Part shown: positions 7,902-13,949 of the stretch, piece by piece | Numbering within the stretch: the stretch's first letter is position 1 | Layout: each line of letters opens with the position of its first letter | Assembly: GCA_947253655.1 (NCBI GenBank) | Contig: CAMYAE010000033.1 | Coordinates: 1-15,488 of the forward strand | From: an uncultured Bacteroidales bacterium | GTDB taxonomy: Bacteria > Bacteroidota > Bacteroidia > Bacteroidales > UBA932 | Reading direction: 5' to 3' | Length of the DNA stretch: 15,488 bases | Made by a program: the position numbers and the translations under genes | The notes under the pieces: model-generated | The model's input: the letters and a program-made list of their open reading frames with translations, nothing else | Told to the model about the DNA's origin: nothing | The model's database searches: none

Positions 7902-8980
7902 TGTACAGACATTTGTCCTTCATATCGGTTTTAGTGCCTCTCTGTCTTTTACTGACGGCAGGAGCTCCGGAGTACGATTTGAATTCCGGAAAGGCAATGC
8001 CTGAACCGGCCGCCGAGGCTGCCTCCGAAGTTGATATACCGGAGATTATTTTCAGCCATATCGGCGACTCATACGAATGGCATATCGCCAAATTCGGAAA
8101 TCTTGACATCGCAATTCCTCTCCCTATCATATTGTATAGCAAAAATTCGGGAATAAATATATTTTCATCTAAGAGAATAGGGCATGGTGCCGAATATAAA
8201 GGTTTCCATATAGCCCCTGCGGGCAGTCCTTATGAGGGCAAAATCGTTGAGAACGTTGATGGCACGGAGCAAAGGCCTTTTGATATTTCCATAACGAAAA
8301 ATGTAATAGCCTTAATGGCAAGCAGTCTTCTTCTTATGGTTATAGTGCTGTTGTCTGCAAGGTGGTACAGGAAGCACGATGCCCTTAAAGAGCCTCCGAA
8401 AGGAGTTGCCGCCGTTATGGAGCCTGTGATAATGATGATTCACGACATAGCCAAGGATAATATCGGCGAAGACTACAAAAGGTATTCTCCGTATCTTATT
8501 ATGGCCTTTCTGTTTATATTTATAAACAACATACTCGGAATCATACCCATATTCCCATTCGGGGCAAACCTTACCGGAAATATTGCCGTTACTATGACCC
8601 TGGCTCTAATTACTTTCCTGACGGTCAATCTTACAGGCACGAGGCACTATTTCAAAGAGATATTCGCACCTGATGTCCCGGTATTCCTTAAGCCTATAAT
8701 GCCGATTGTGGAGGTTTTCAGCGTGGTAATGAAGCCTTTGTCGCTGACAATAAGGCTTTTCGCCAATATGCTGGCCGGGCATATACAGATATTGAGTATA
8801 GTCTGCATTATATTTATAATATCAAAATACGGTGCGGTTATATCCGGGACGATGTCTGCGGTATCGGTGGCTTTCGGGATATTCCTGAATTTCCTTGAAA
8901 TTCTGGTGGCGTTTATTCAGGCTTATGTTTTTACGATCCTTTCTGCCGTATATATAGGTCTTGCAAGGCAGAAACATTGA
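7898..8980 (+). CDS. atpB: ATP synthase Fo subunit a with N-terminal extension
   Basis: A membrane subunit of 360 residues that forms the two ion half-channels next to the c ring. The core carries LSLTIRLFANMLAGH (281-295) with the essential R286, and VAFIQAYVFTILSAVYI (337-353) with Q341, matching E. coli R210 and Q252. Before the core there are about 130 additional residues: a hydrophobic, signal-like segment (about 5-22), a Pro/Ala/Glu-rich stretch (33-47), a block with HIGDSYEWHI (54-63), then a hydrophilic region up to the first core helix near 136. Such an extension is known for Bacteroidota a subunits, but its job is not known to me. Start codons at 7898 and 7901 are both possible. There is no atpI-like gene before it. 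Confidence 0.95.
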   Translation: MMYRHLSFISVLVPLCLLLTAGAPEYDLNSGKAMPEPAAEAASEVDIPEIIFSHIGDSYEWHIAKFGNLDIAIPLPIILYSKNSGINIFSSKRIGHGAEYKGFHIAPAGSPYEGKIVENVDGTEQRPFDISITKNVIALMASSLLLMVIVLLSARWYRKHDALKEPPKGVAAVMEPVIMMIHDIAKDNIGEDYKRYSPYLIMAFLFIFINNILGIIPIFPFGANLTGNIAVTMTLALITFLTVNLTGTRHYFKEIFAPDVPVFLKPIMPIVEVFSVVMKPLSLTIRLFANMLAGHIQILSIVCIIFIISKYGAVISGTMSAVSVAFGIFLNFLEILVAFIQAYVFTILSAVYIGLARQKH

Positions 8981-9014
8981 TTTTTAATATATTAACATCT
9001 AAAGTTTTATAATT
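8981..9014 (+). promoter_or_regulatory. AT-rich leader in front of atpE, possible translation enhancer
   Basis: This is the longest gap inside the ATP synthase operon (34 bases) and nearly all A and T, with no Shine-Dalgarno sequence and no clear TAnnTTTG box. It precedes the gene whose product is needed in the highest copy number. In E. coli, atpE translation depends on an upstream AU-rich enhancer, and a similar role is inferred here. An internal promoter is less likely from sequence. Confidence 0.35.
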
Positions 9015-9269
9015 ATGGTACTAACATTATTACTTCAAGCGGTTTCAGGGGCTGTTTTAGGCAAAGCAGCTGCCGTATTGGGTGCAGCCTTGGCCGCATT
9101 TGCAGCAGGATACGGTATCGGGAAAATAGGTTCGTCTTCGATGGAAGCGATTGCCAGACAGCCCGAATCTGCAGGCGATGTCCGCAACAGCATGATTATT
9201 GTCGCCGGTATGATAGAGGGGGCAGCCCTTTTTGCTATTATCGTCTGCCTATTGGCTGTTATACTTTAA
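9015..9269 (+). CDS. atpE: ATP synthase Fo subunit c (proteolipid)
   Basis: An 84-residue hairpin of two membrane helices joined by the polar loop ARQPE (47-51). E68 in GMIEGAALF is the ion-binding carboxylate of helix 2. The sodium signature of Ilyobacter-type c subunits (Gln in helix 1, Ser/Thr after the Glu, Tyr further on) is not present: the equivalent positions are A31, G69-A70 and F73. A proton-coupled ring is therefore inferred. Gly/Ala-rich packing in helix 1 (GAALAAFAAGYGIGKIG) is as expected. It is followed after nine bases by atpF. Confidence 0.96.
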   Translation: MVLTLLLQAVSGAVLGKAAAVLGAALAAFAAGYGIGKIGSSSMEAIARQPESAGDVRNSMIIVAGMIEGAALFAIIVCLLAVIL

Positions 9270-9278
9270 TCCGATACC

Positions 9279-9791
9279 ATGAATCTCGTTACACCGGATT
9301 TCGGTCTGCTGTTCTGGATGATCCTGATTTTCGGGATAGCTTTCTTCATACTCGCCAAATTCGGATTTCCGGTAATTACCGATATGGTTGAGAAAAGAGA
9401 CGCCCATATCGGTAAGTCGCTGAAACTCGCTCAGGAGGCAGAACGGAGAGTGAAGAATTTTGCACAGGAGCAGCAGTCTATTCTTGATGATACTATAGAT
9501 GAACAGAATAGATTGCTCCGGGAAGCAGCCCAGACGAGAAGAATGATTATAGACCAGGCGAAAATTGAGGCCAGGTCCGAGGCGGACAGGCTGCTTGAGA
9601 AGGCGAAAATTGAGATTGCTGCTGAGAAAGAGAGCGCATTAAGGGATATCCGTAGGGAAATGGCACTTTTCTCCATTGAAATAGCGGAAAAAATTGTCAG
9701 AAAAGAATTGAATGACGACGTTTCAAGGAGACAGTATATAGATACCCTCATAAATGAGATGTCGCATAAATACAATGAGCGATCAAGCTAA
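9279..9791 (+). CDS. atpF: ATP synthase Fo subunit b
   Basis: A 170-residue peripheral-stalk protein. One N-terminal membrane helix (about residues 8-28, LLFWMILIFGIAFFILAKFGF) is followed by a long charged, continuous helix rich in Glu, Arg, Lys and Ala (about 35-160), which dimerises as a coiled coil and reaches F1 where delta binds. KFGFPVITDMVEKRDAHI after the membrane segment is the usual b-subunit join. There is a single b gene and no b' gene, so the stalk is inferred to be a homodimer. Confidence 0.94.
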   Translation: MNLVTPDFGLLFWMILIFGIAFFILAKFGFPVITDMVEKRDAHIGKSLKLAQEAERRVKNFAQEQQSILDDTIDEQNRLLREAAQTRRMIIDQAKIEARSEADRLLEKAKIEIAAEKESALRDIRREMALFSIEIAEKIVRKELNDDVSRRQYIDTLINEMSHKYNERSS

Positions 9792-9808
9792 AGTCTTATG
9801 ACTGAATA

Positions 9809-10363
9809 ATGAACACAGGGATAATATCGTCAAGATACGCCAAGGCACTACTCGATTACGTGGATATACGGGGCAGCGCAGATGCTGTCCTGCTTCAGGT
9901 TGTTGCCATGGAGAAAGCCTTAGCCGCTGTCGAGGAATTGCGTCAGGTGATAGACGATACCATAACCGTCTCACCGTCCACAAAATTAAAACTTTTGGAC
10001 AGCGTTCTTTCGGGAGAAATGGAACCGGATCTTAAAAAGTTTCTGAAACTCGTGTTCGTCAAAGGTCGCGGCAACTGCCTCAAATTCATGCTTCGGGATT
10101 TTGTGGAAATGTATTATCGAGAACGTAAGATTATCTTTGCCAAGCTTGTTACGACTGCGGAATCGCCTGAACTTGAGGATATTCTTAAGAAAAAAGTGAA
10201 AGAGGCCACCGGATTTGACCTTAGAATTGAGACGGTCATCAATCCGGAGCTGATTGGAGGCTTTGTGTTTACGATCAAGGATATAAGGATTGATGCAAGC
10301 GTTGTCAGGCAGATAGAAACATTGAAAGAGCAGTTTATAAAGAAGAACAGAAGAATAGTTTAA
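9809..10363 (+). CDS. atpH: ATP synthase F1 subunit delta (OSCP)
   Basis: A 184-residue protein that links the peripheral stalk to the top of F1. It begins NTGIISSRYAKALLDYV, the normal delta N terminus (RYAxAL), and has the C-terminal GGFVFTIKDIRIDASV block (about 150-165) that matches the family pattern GGFxxxIxDxxxDxS. The start is 17 bases after atpF. The N-terminal helical domain is expected to bind alpha and the C-terminal domain to bind b. Confidence 0.94.
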   Translation: MNTGIISSRYAKALLDYVDIRGSADAVLLQVVAMEKALAAVEELRQVIDDTITVSPSTKLKLLDSVLSGEMEPDLKKFLKLVFVKGRGNCLKFMLRDFVEMYYRERKIIFAKLVTTAESPELEDILKKKVKEATGFDLRIETVINPELIGGFVFTIKDIRIDASVVRQIETLKEQFIKKNRRIV

Positions 10364-10393
10364 TCATGGCTGAACAGCCGTATATAAATTGAT

Positions 10394-11983
10394 ATGGATC
10401 AGAATCATATAAAGGCGGGAGAATTGTCGGATGTGCTGTTGAATCAGCTGAGGTCTATAGACATTACCGCGAAATACGAAGAGGTCGGAAATGTCCTTCA
10501 GGTAAGTGACGGCGTTGCTCATATTTACGGACTTCTGAAAGTGGAGGCCGGAGAATTGCTTGAGTTTGAGAACGGTGTAATGGCCGTTGCCATGAACCTT
10601 GAAGAGGATAATGTAGGGGCTGTTCTTCTTGGGCCGACAGATTTGGTGAAAGAGGGGATGGTCGCCAAAAGGACAGGAAAGATTGCCTCCATTGATGTCG
10701 GAGAGGCCTTGCTCGGAAGGGTTGTAGACCCGTTGGGTATCCCTTTGGACGGTTTGGGGGATATAGATGGCGAGACTGTAAGGATGCCGTTGGAAAGGAA
10801 AGCCCCCGGAGTGATATTCCGCCAGCCTGTACACGAACCTTTGCAGACAGGCCTTAAGGCAGTAGATGCCATGATACCTATAGGCAGAGGGCAGAGAGAG
10901 CTGATTATTGGGGACCGCCAGACCGGAAAGACCGCAATAGCTATCGATACGATAATAAACCAAAGGGCTGAATTTCTTAGAGGCAAGCCTGTATATTGTA
11001 TATATGTGGCTATAGGCCAGAAAGGCTCTACTGTTGCAAATATCGTTGATATATTGCGTTCCAAAGGTGCTATGGACTATACTGTTGTGGTGGCTGCGAC
11101 GGCCGCAGATCCAGCGGCAATGCAATACTATGCCCCTTTTGCAGGTGCGGCAATAGGAGAATATTTCAGAGATACCGGACGGGATGCCCTTGTAGTGTAT
11201 GACGACCTGTCAAAGCAGGCGGTGGCTTATAGAGAGATTTCCTTGATTCTGCGTCGTCCTTCGGGCAGGGAGGCTTATCCGGGTGATGTTTTCTATCTTC
11301 ATTCCAGACTTTTGGAGCGGGCTGCCAAAATAATAGACCAGCAGGATGTCGCCGAAAAGATGAATGACCTCCCGGTGTCGCTTGTCGGCAAAGTCAAGGC
11401 AGGCGGCTCTCTGACAGCTCTTCCGATTATTGAGACGCAGGCCGGTGATGTTTCCGCCTATATCCCTACTAATGTCATTTCCATTACTGACGGCCAGATA
11501 TATTTGGAGAGTTCTCTTTTCAACCATGGCATGCGTCCGGCTGTAAATGTAGGAATTTCGGTATCCAGGGTAGGCGGAAGTGCCCAGGTAAAAAGCATGA
11601 AGAAGGTAGCGGGGACATTGAAAATAGATCAGGCACAATATAGGGAATTGGAGTCATTCGCAAAATTCTCGTCCGACATGGACAAGATAACGGCGATGGC
11701 GATTGATAAAGGACGTAAGAACAGCCAGCTGCTTATACAGCCGCAGTATTCTCCTATGCCTATAGGAGAGCAGATTGCGATTTTGTATTGCGGTACCAGG
11801 TATCTTATGAAAGACGTTCCCGTTGAATCCGTAAGGTCATTCCAGGAGGATTTCCTTAATAAGATGCGGGTCTCCCATAATGAAGACGTGCTTGTGCCGT
11901 TGTCGGAGGGCAAATTGGACGATAAAATCAGTGCGATAATTGAAAAAGAAGCGGCGGCTATAGCGGCTGTGTACAAGAAATAA
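10394..11983 (+). CDS. atpA: ATP synthase F1 subunit alpha
   Basis: The non-catalytic nucleotide-binding subunit, 529 residues. Walker A is GDRQTGKT (173-180), Walker B is ALVVYDD (265-271), and the arginine finger reaching into the beta site is R392 in SVSRVGGSAQVK. The N terminus has the short amphipathic helix that binds delta (AGELSDVLLNQLRSID). The long LRRPSGREAYPGDVFYLHSRLLERAA block (287-311) is highly conserved. It starts two bases after a tiny 8-codon frame (10366-10392) and ends six bases before atpG. Confidence 0.98.
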   Translation: MDQNHIKAGELSDVLLNQLRSIDITAKYEEVGNVLQVSDGVAHIYGLLKVEAGELLEFENGVMAVAMNLEEDNVGAVLLGPTDLVKEGMVAKRTGKIASIDVGEALLGRVVDPLGIPLDGLGDIDGETVRMPLERKAPGVIFRQPVHEPLQTGLKAVDAMIPIGRGQRELIIGDRQTGKTAIAIDTIINQRAEFLRGKPVYCIYVAIGQKGSTVANIVDILRSKGAMDYTVVVAATAADPAAMQYYAPFAGAAIGEYFRDTGRDALVVYDDLSKQAVAYREISLILRRPSGREAYPGDVFYLHSRLLERAAKIIDQQDVAEKMNDLPVSLVGKVKAGGSLTALPIIETQAGDVSAYIPTNVISITDGQIYLESSLFNHGMRPAVNVGISVSRVGGSAQVKSMKKVAGTLKIDQAQYRELESFAKFSSDMDKITAMAIDKGRKNSQLLIQPQYSPMPIGEQIAILYCGTRYLMKDVPVESVRSFQEDFLNKMRVSHNEDVLVPLSEGKLDDKISAIIEKEAAAIAAVYKK

Positions 11984-11989
11984 GTTCTT

Positions 11990-12883
11990 ATGGCATCACT
12001 GAAAGAAATAAAAGGCAGGATAGGCTCGGTCAATACGACGCTGAAAATTACTTCAGCGATGAAAATGGTGGCCTCAGCTAAGCTTCACAAGGCTCAGAGA
12101 GAGATTAATAAGGCTTTGCCTTATGAAGAGAGCATGCGGAGCATCTTGTCTGACCTTATATCTGCAGGTGAGGCTGTCAAAGGCGGTCTTTTTGAAGAAA
12201 GGCCTGTCGGTAAGGTCGCTTTGGTATGTTTTTCTTCTAATTCATCACTCTGCGGCTCATTCAACTCCAATATGATTAAAAAGGCCGATGAGGTTATTGC
12301 AGAATACCGGAAGGCCGGGGTAGATGATATTACAATCTTTTCAATTGGCAAGAAAATGGACGAGGCTATGGCCAAAAGGGGCTTCAGCTCTCCTGAAATA
12401 TGTTCAAGCCTTTCTCTCGGCAGGACCTATAATGATTCTGTTTCGTTTGCGAAAGAATTGTCTGAATCTTTTTTGTCCGGAAAATATGATTTAATCGAAC
12501 TTATATATCCGCATTTTAAGTCCATATCTTCACAACCCGTTGTGCGAGAGGTCTTTTTGCCTTTTGGGGAGCGTAAGCCTGCCGCAATAGCCACAGGCTT
12601 TCATACAGGCGGGGCGGAAGAAGGAACAGAGCTTGAATATATTCTTGAGCCTGACAAGGCTGAGCTTATGTCCCGTCTTGTGCCACAATATCTTAACCAT
12701 AAGATTTATTCGGTGCTTCTCGATTCGGCCGCTGCAGAGTTTGCCGCAAGGACGGTTGCAATGCAGACTGCGACTGAAAACGGTGAGGATCTTTTGCAGG
12801 AGCTTACTTTAGAATATAATAAAGAGCGGCAGCAGAAAATTACCGACGAGATTTTGGATATTGTCGGAGGAAGTGTACGTTAG
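11990..12883 (+). CDS. atpG: ATP synthase F1 subunit gamma
   Basis: The rotor shaft, 297 residues. Both ends, which form the coiled coil inside the alpha-beta ring, are intact: MASLKEIKGRIGSVNTTLKI with TSAMKMVASAKL at the N terminus, and MQTATENGEDLLQELTLEYN to EILDIVGG at the C terminus. The central Rossmann-like part includes SNSSLCGSFNSN (about 82-93), equivalent to the conserved SDRGLCGGLN region. It is the last gene of the operon; base composition changes just after its stop. Confidence 0.96.
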   Translation: MASLKEIKGRIGSVNTTLKITSAMKMVASAKLHKAQREINKALPYEESMRSILSDLISAGEAVKGGLFEERPVGKVALVCFSSNSSLCGSFNSNMIKKADEVIAEYRKAGVDDITIFSIGKKMDEAMAKRGFSSPEICSSLSLGRTYNDSVSFAKELSESFLSGKYDLIELIYPHFKSISSQPVVREVFLPFGERKPAAIATGFHTGGAEEGTELEYILEPDKAELMSRLVPQYLNHKIYSVLLDSAAAEFAARTVAMQTATENGEDLLQELTLEYNKERQQKITDEILDIVGGSVR

Positions 12884-12884
12884 G

Positions 12885-12970
12885 GTTGCAGCTTTGGATT
12901 TCCGGGTTTGCGTCTTCGTTTTTGCGTTGTTGCTTCGTTGAGGTCTTTGCACTGGTGCGGCTTTGGATTT
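12885..12970 (+). repeat. Pair of 17-base imperfect direct repeats after atpG
   Basis: GTTGCAGCTTTGGATTT (12885-12901) and GGTGCGGCTTTGGATTT (12954-12970) match at 15 of 17 positions with a 69-base period. The DNA between them is a T/G-rich run with repeated TTGCG and CTTCGTT words. No function is assigned. Confidence 0.5.
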
Positions 12971-12983
12971 GCGTTGCGAGTAA

Positions 12984-13025
12984 ATATCAACCGAAGCGAA
13001 TCTCACGACCGGCTTCGGTTAATAT
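12984..13025 (+). repeat. Inverted repeat, possible end structure of the atp transcript
   Basis: AACCGAAGC (12989-12997) pairs perfectly with GCTTCGGTT (13012-13020). After one C/A mismatch the stem continues with ATAT pairs (12984-12987 with 13022-13025). The loop is 14 bases. No T tract follows, so it is not a standard intrinsic terminator; it could act as a 3' stabilising hairpin for the ATP synthase mRNA. Confidence 0.45.
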
Positions 13026-13187
13026 ATCTCACTTATTCAATTTATATTAAGAGCTTTATAAAGATTTTGAACCCTTTCATAGGGGCTTTATTTTCACTCT
13101 GTCTACTGTATTATCAAAGACCGTTCCAAACTTTCCCCTTTTTATATTTTTATCGAAAATTCCAGTCAGAACCCCTTGCGGCCTTTT

Positions 13188-13255
13188 GAAACTTTCACAG
13201 TATTACGGTCCTTTGCAATTTCTTGAAGCTTTCGCGGTATTCCGACCGTTTACAA
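13188..13255 (+). repeat. Two degenerate 31-base direct repeats, 37-base period
   Basis: The segments 13188-13218 and 13225-13255 agree at 23 of 31 positions, sharing GAA-CTTTC, GTATT, C-G and TT-CAA blocks. A poorer third resemblance (TGTATT followed by GACCGTTCCAAACTTTC) lies at about 13107-13135. They look like decayed copies of one unit. No coding potential or known family was recognised. Confidence 0.45.
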
Positions 13256-13292
13256 GTCCTCCAATAGCTACCTCTTTACACCCTTGTACAAA

Positions 13293-13319
13293 AAAACTCC
13301 GTGCCTTACACAGAGTTTT
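13293..13319 (-). terminator. Possible terminator hairpin, stronger on the minus strand
   Basis: AAAACTCCGTG (13293-13303) and CACAGAGTTTT (13309-13319) form an 11-position stem with one mismatch and a five-base loop. Read on the minus strand the stem runs into seven T in a row; on the plus strand only four T end it. No gene on the minus strand remains to its right, so it may be a leftover of a lost gene. Confidence 0.4.
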
Positions 13320-13321
13320 AA

Positions 13322-13402
13322 GAGTTTGCGGAGGAACATGGTGTTGAACCCAAACATCTAACCTCGTATAGATCAGCTCTTTATTTCCAAAATTTCAAAT
13401 AA
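13322..13402 (+). pseudogene. Possible 26-codon C-terminal remnant
   Basis: An open frame directly after a stop at 13319-13321 encodes a peptide with FAEEHGVEPKHLTSYRSAL and ends with TAA. It has no start codon. The composition looks protein-like (balanced charged residues, AEEHGV as in helical DNA-binding or recombinase proteins) rather than random, but it is too short to assign. It may simply be chance. Confidence 0.2.
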
Positions 13403-13433
13403 GTAAGAAACAGTAACGATTTTTGCAGGGTTA

Positions 13434-13451
13434 TTTGTCCGCTTTGTCCGC
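13434..13451 (+). repeat. Perfect 9-base tandem repeat
   Basis: TTTGTCCGC occurs twice in direct succession (13434-13442 and 13443-13451). It lies about 100 bases upstream of the arsR promoter and outside any gene. Short tandem repeats of this size can be binding sites, for instance arm-type sites, or replication slippage products; the sequence does not decide. Confidence 0.6.
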
Positions 13452-13546
13452 CTATCTCACGGGTTTTTAAGAGACAACACATTTTTTTAATTATGCAAAA
13501 CTCTGTATATAAATGTTTCAGTTATCCGAAAAAATATGCCGTATTA

Positions 13547-13578
13547 TTTGGCTATTCAAAATGTTGTTCGTAATTTTG
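13547..13578 (+). promoter_or_regulatory. arsR promoter, full Bacteroides-type consensus
   Basis: TTTG (13547-13550), a 20-base spacer, and TAATTTTG (13571-13578) match the Bacteroidota consensus TTTG-N19-21-TAnnTTTG without a mismatch. Transcription would begin near 13584, leaving about 24 bases before the GTG start. The -7 box sits inside the predicted ArsR operator, so repressor binding would block it directly. Confidence 0.8.
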
Positions 13579-13582
13579 CGAA
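13567..13582 (+). promoter_or_regulatory. Predicted ArsR operator 1
   Basis: TTCGTA-N4-TGCGAA is an imperfect palindrome with one off-symmetry position per arm. It covers the -7 box of the arsR promoter. An identical core with the same spacing occurs at 13967-13982, which is the main reason for calling it an operator. ArsR/SmtB repressors bind such interrupted palindromes and release them on binding As(III) or Sb(III). Confidence 0.65.
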
Positions 13583-13593
13583 TTACAAAGAAG

Positions 13594-13600
13594 AAAGGAG
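13594..13600 (+). promoter_or_regulatory. Shine-Dalgarno site that fixes the arsR start
   Basis: AAAGGAG lies seven bases before the GTG at 13608. No equally strong site precedes the core men or atp genes in this window. With the promoter located at 13547-13578 it rules in favour of GTG 13608 over the upstream ATG at 13536. Confidence 0.7.
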
Positions 13601-13607
13601 AATTGGA

Positions 13608-13934
13608 GTGAAAGAGAAACGATACACAACAGAGCAGAAACAGATTGCTCGGTTTGCCAAAGCAATGGGACATCCGGCACGGATGGCTATTCTTGCTTTC
13701 TTGGCAAAACAAGATAGTTGCTATTTCGGTGATATTCACGAAGAACTACCTATTGCTAAAGCAACCGTTTCGCAGCATTTGAAAGAATTGAAAGAAGCTG
13801 GCTTAATTCAGGGGGAAATAGAAACGCCCAAAGTCCGGTATTGTATAAACCGGGAGAACTGGGAACTTGCCCGAAAATTGTTTGCAGCTTTTTTAGGGGA
13901 CTGTAAATGTAAAGATATATCGTGCTGTGAATAG
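13608..13934 (+). CDS. arsR: ArsR-family As(III)-responsive repressor
   Basis: A winged-helix repressor of 108 residues from the GTG start. FAKAMGHPARMAIL (16-29) is the conserved ArsR N-terminal helix, IAKATVSQHLKELKEAGLI (49-67) the recognition helix-turn-helix, and IETPKVRYCI (71-80) the wing. The classical metal site of plasmid R773 ArsR (CVC in the DNA-binding helix) is not kept; only C38 is there. Instead the C terminus carries C99, C101, C106 and C107 (CKCKDISCC), which probably bind As(III), as C-terminal cysteines do in the Acidithiobacillus protein. The frame is open back to an ATG at 13536, but that start lies upstream of the -33 box and has no family match. The gene is expected to repress itself and the genes behind it. 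Confidence 0.92.
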   Translation: MKEKRYTTEQKQIARFAKAMGHPARMAILAFLAKQDSCYFGDIHEELPIAKATVSQHLKELKEAGLIQGEIETPKVRYCINRENWELARKLFAAFLGDCKCKDISCCE

Positions 13935-13949
13935 CAGTACCATTTTTTT
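13922..13949 (+). terminator. Possible weak terminator or attenuator at the arsR stop codon
   Basis: GTGCTGT (13922-13928) can pair with GCAGTAC (13934-13940) over seven positions including two G-U pairs, with a five-base loop containing most of the stop codon. Seven T follow at 13943-13949. The stem is weak, so partial termination is more likely than a complete stop. The T tract also forms the TTTG box of the next promoter. Confidence 0.45.

Larger units (their letters stand above)
12884..13546. other. Gene-free stretch of about 660 bases between atpG and the arsenic operon
   Basis: No credible gene is present. The first about 100 bases are T- and G-rich with a repeated GCTTTGGATTT word, then comes a 9-bp hairpin, then AT-rich sequence holding degenerate direct repeats, a hairpin with T tracts, a possible reading-frame remnant and a 9-base tandem repeat. 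The short frames through it (for example 12908-13189 on + and 12809-13006 on -) have low-complexity composition without recognisable domains. The mixture of decayed repeats is what one sees at the edge of an inserted segment, but no integrase, transposase or defined att site is visible. Confidence 0.6.

Noticed and set aside
10364..11125. Open frame of 253 codons on the minus strand opposite atpA
   Set aside because: It lies wholly antisense to a highly conserved gene, has no recognisable domain, and its composition is what the reverse complement of the atpA codons gives.
12809..13006. 65-codon minus-strand frame rich in Lys, Arg, Ser and Gln
   Set aside because: Its sequence comes from the T/G-rich repeats and it overlaps the end of atpG; it looks like a repeat artefact.
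12908..13189. 93-codon open frame on the plus strand after atpG
   Set aside because: Low-complexity start, hydrophobic drift without domains, crosses two repeat structures, and has no start context or neighbour support.
13334..13370. tRNA-like fragment on the minus strand (GGGTTCAA next to a TTCCTCC end)
   Set aside because: The T stem pairs at only two or three positions, and no matching 5' acceptor or anticodon arm is present.
13536..13607. N-terminal extension of arsR from an ATG at 13536
   Set aside because: The -33 box, -7 box and operator all lie inside this stretch and the transcript would start after it; family similarity begins at the GTG at 13608 behind a good Shine-Dalgarno site.
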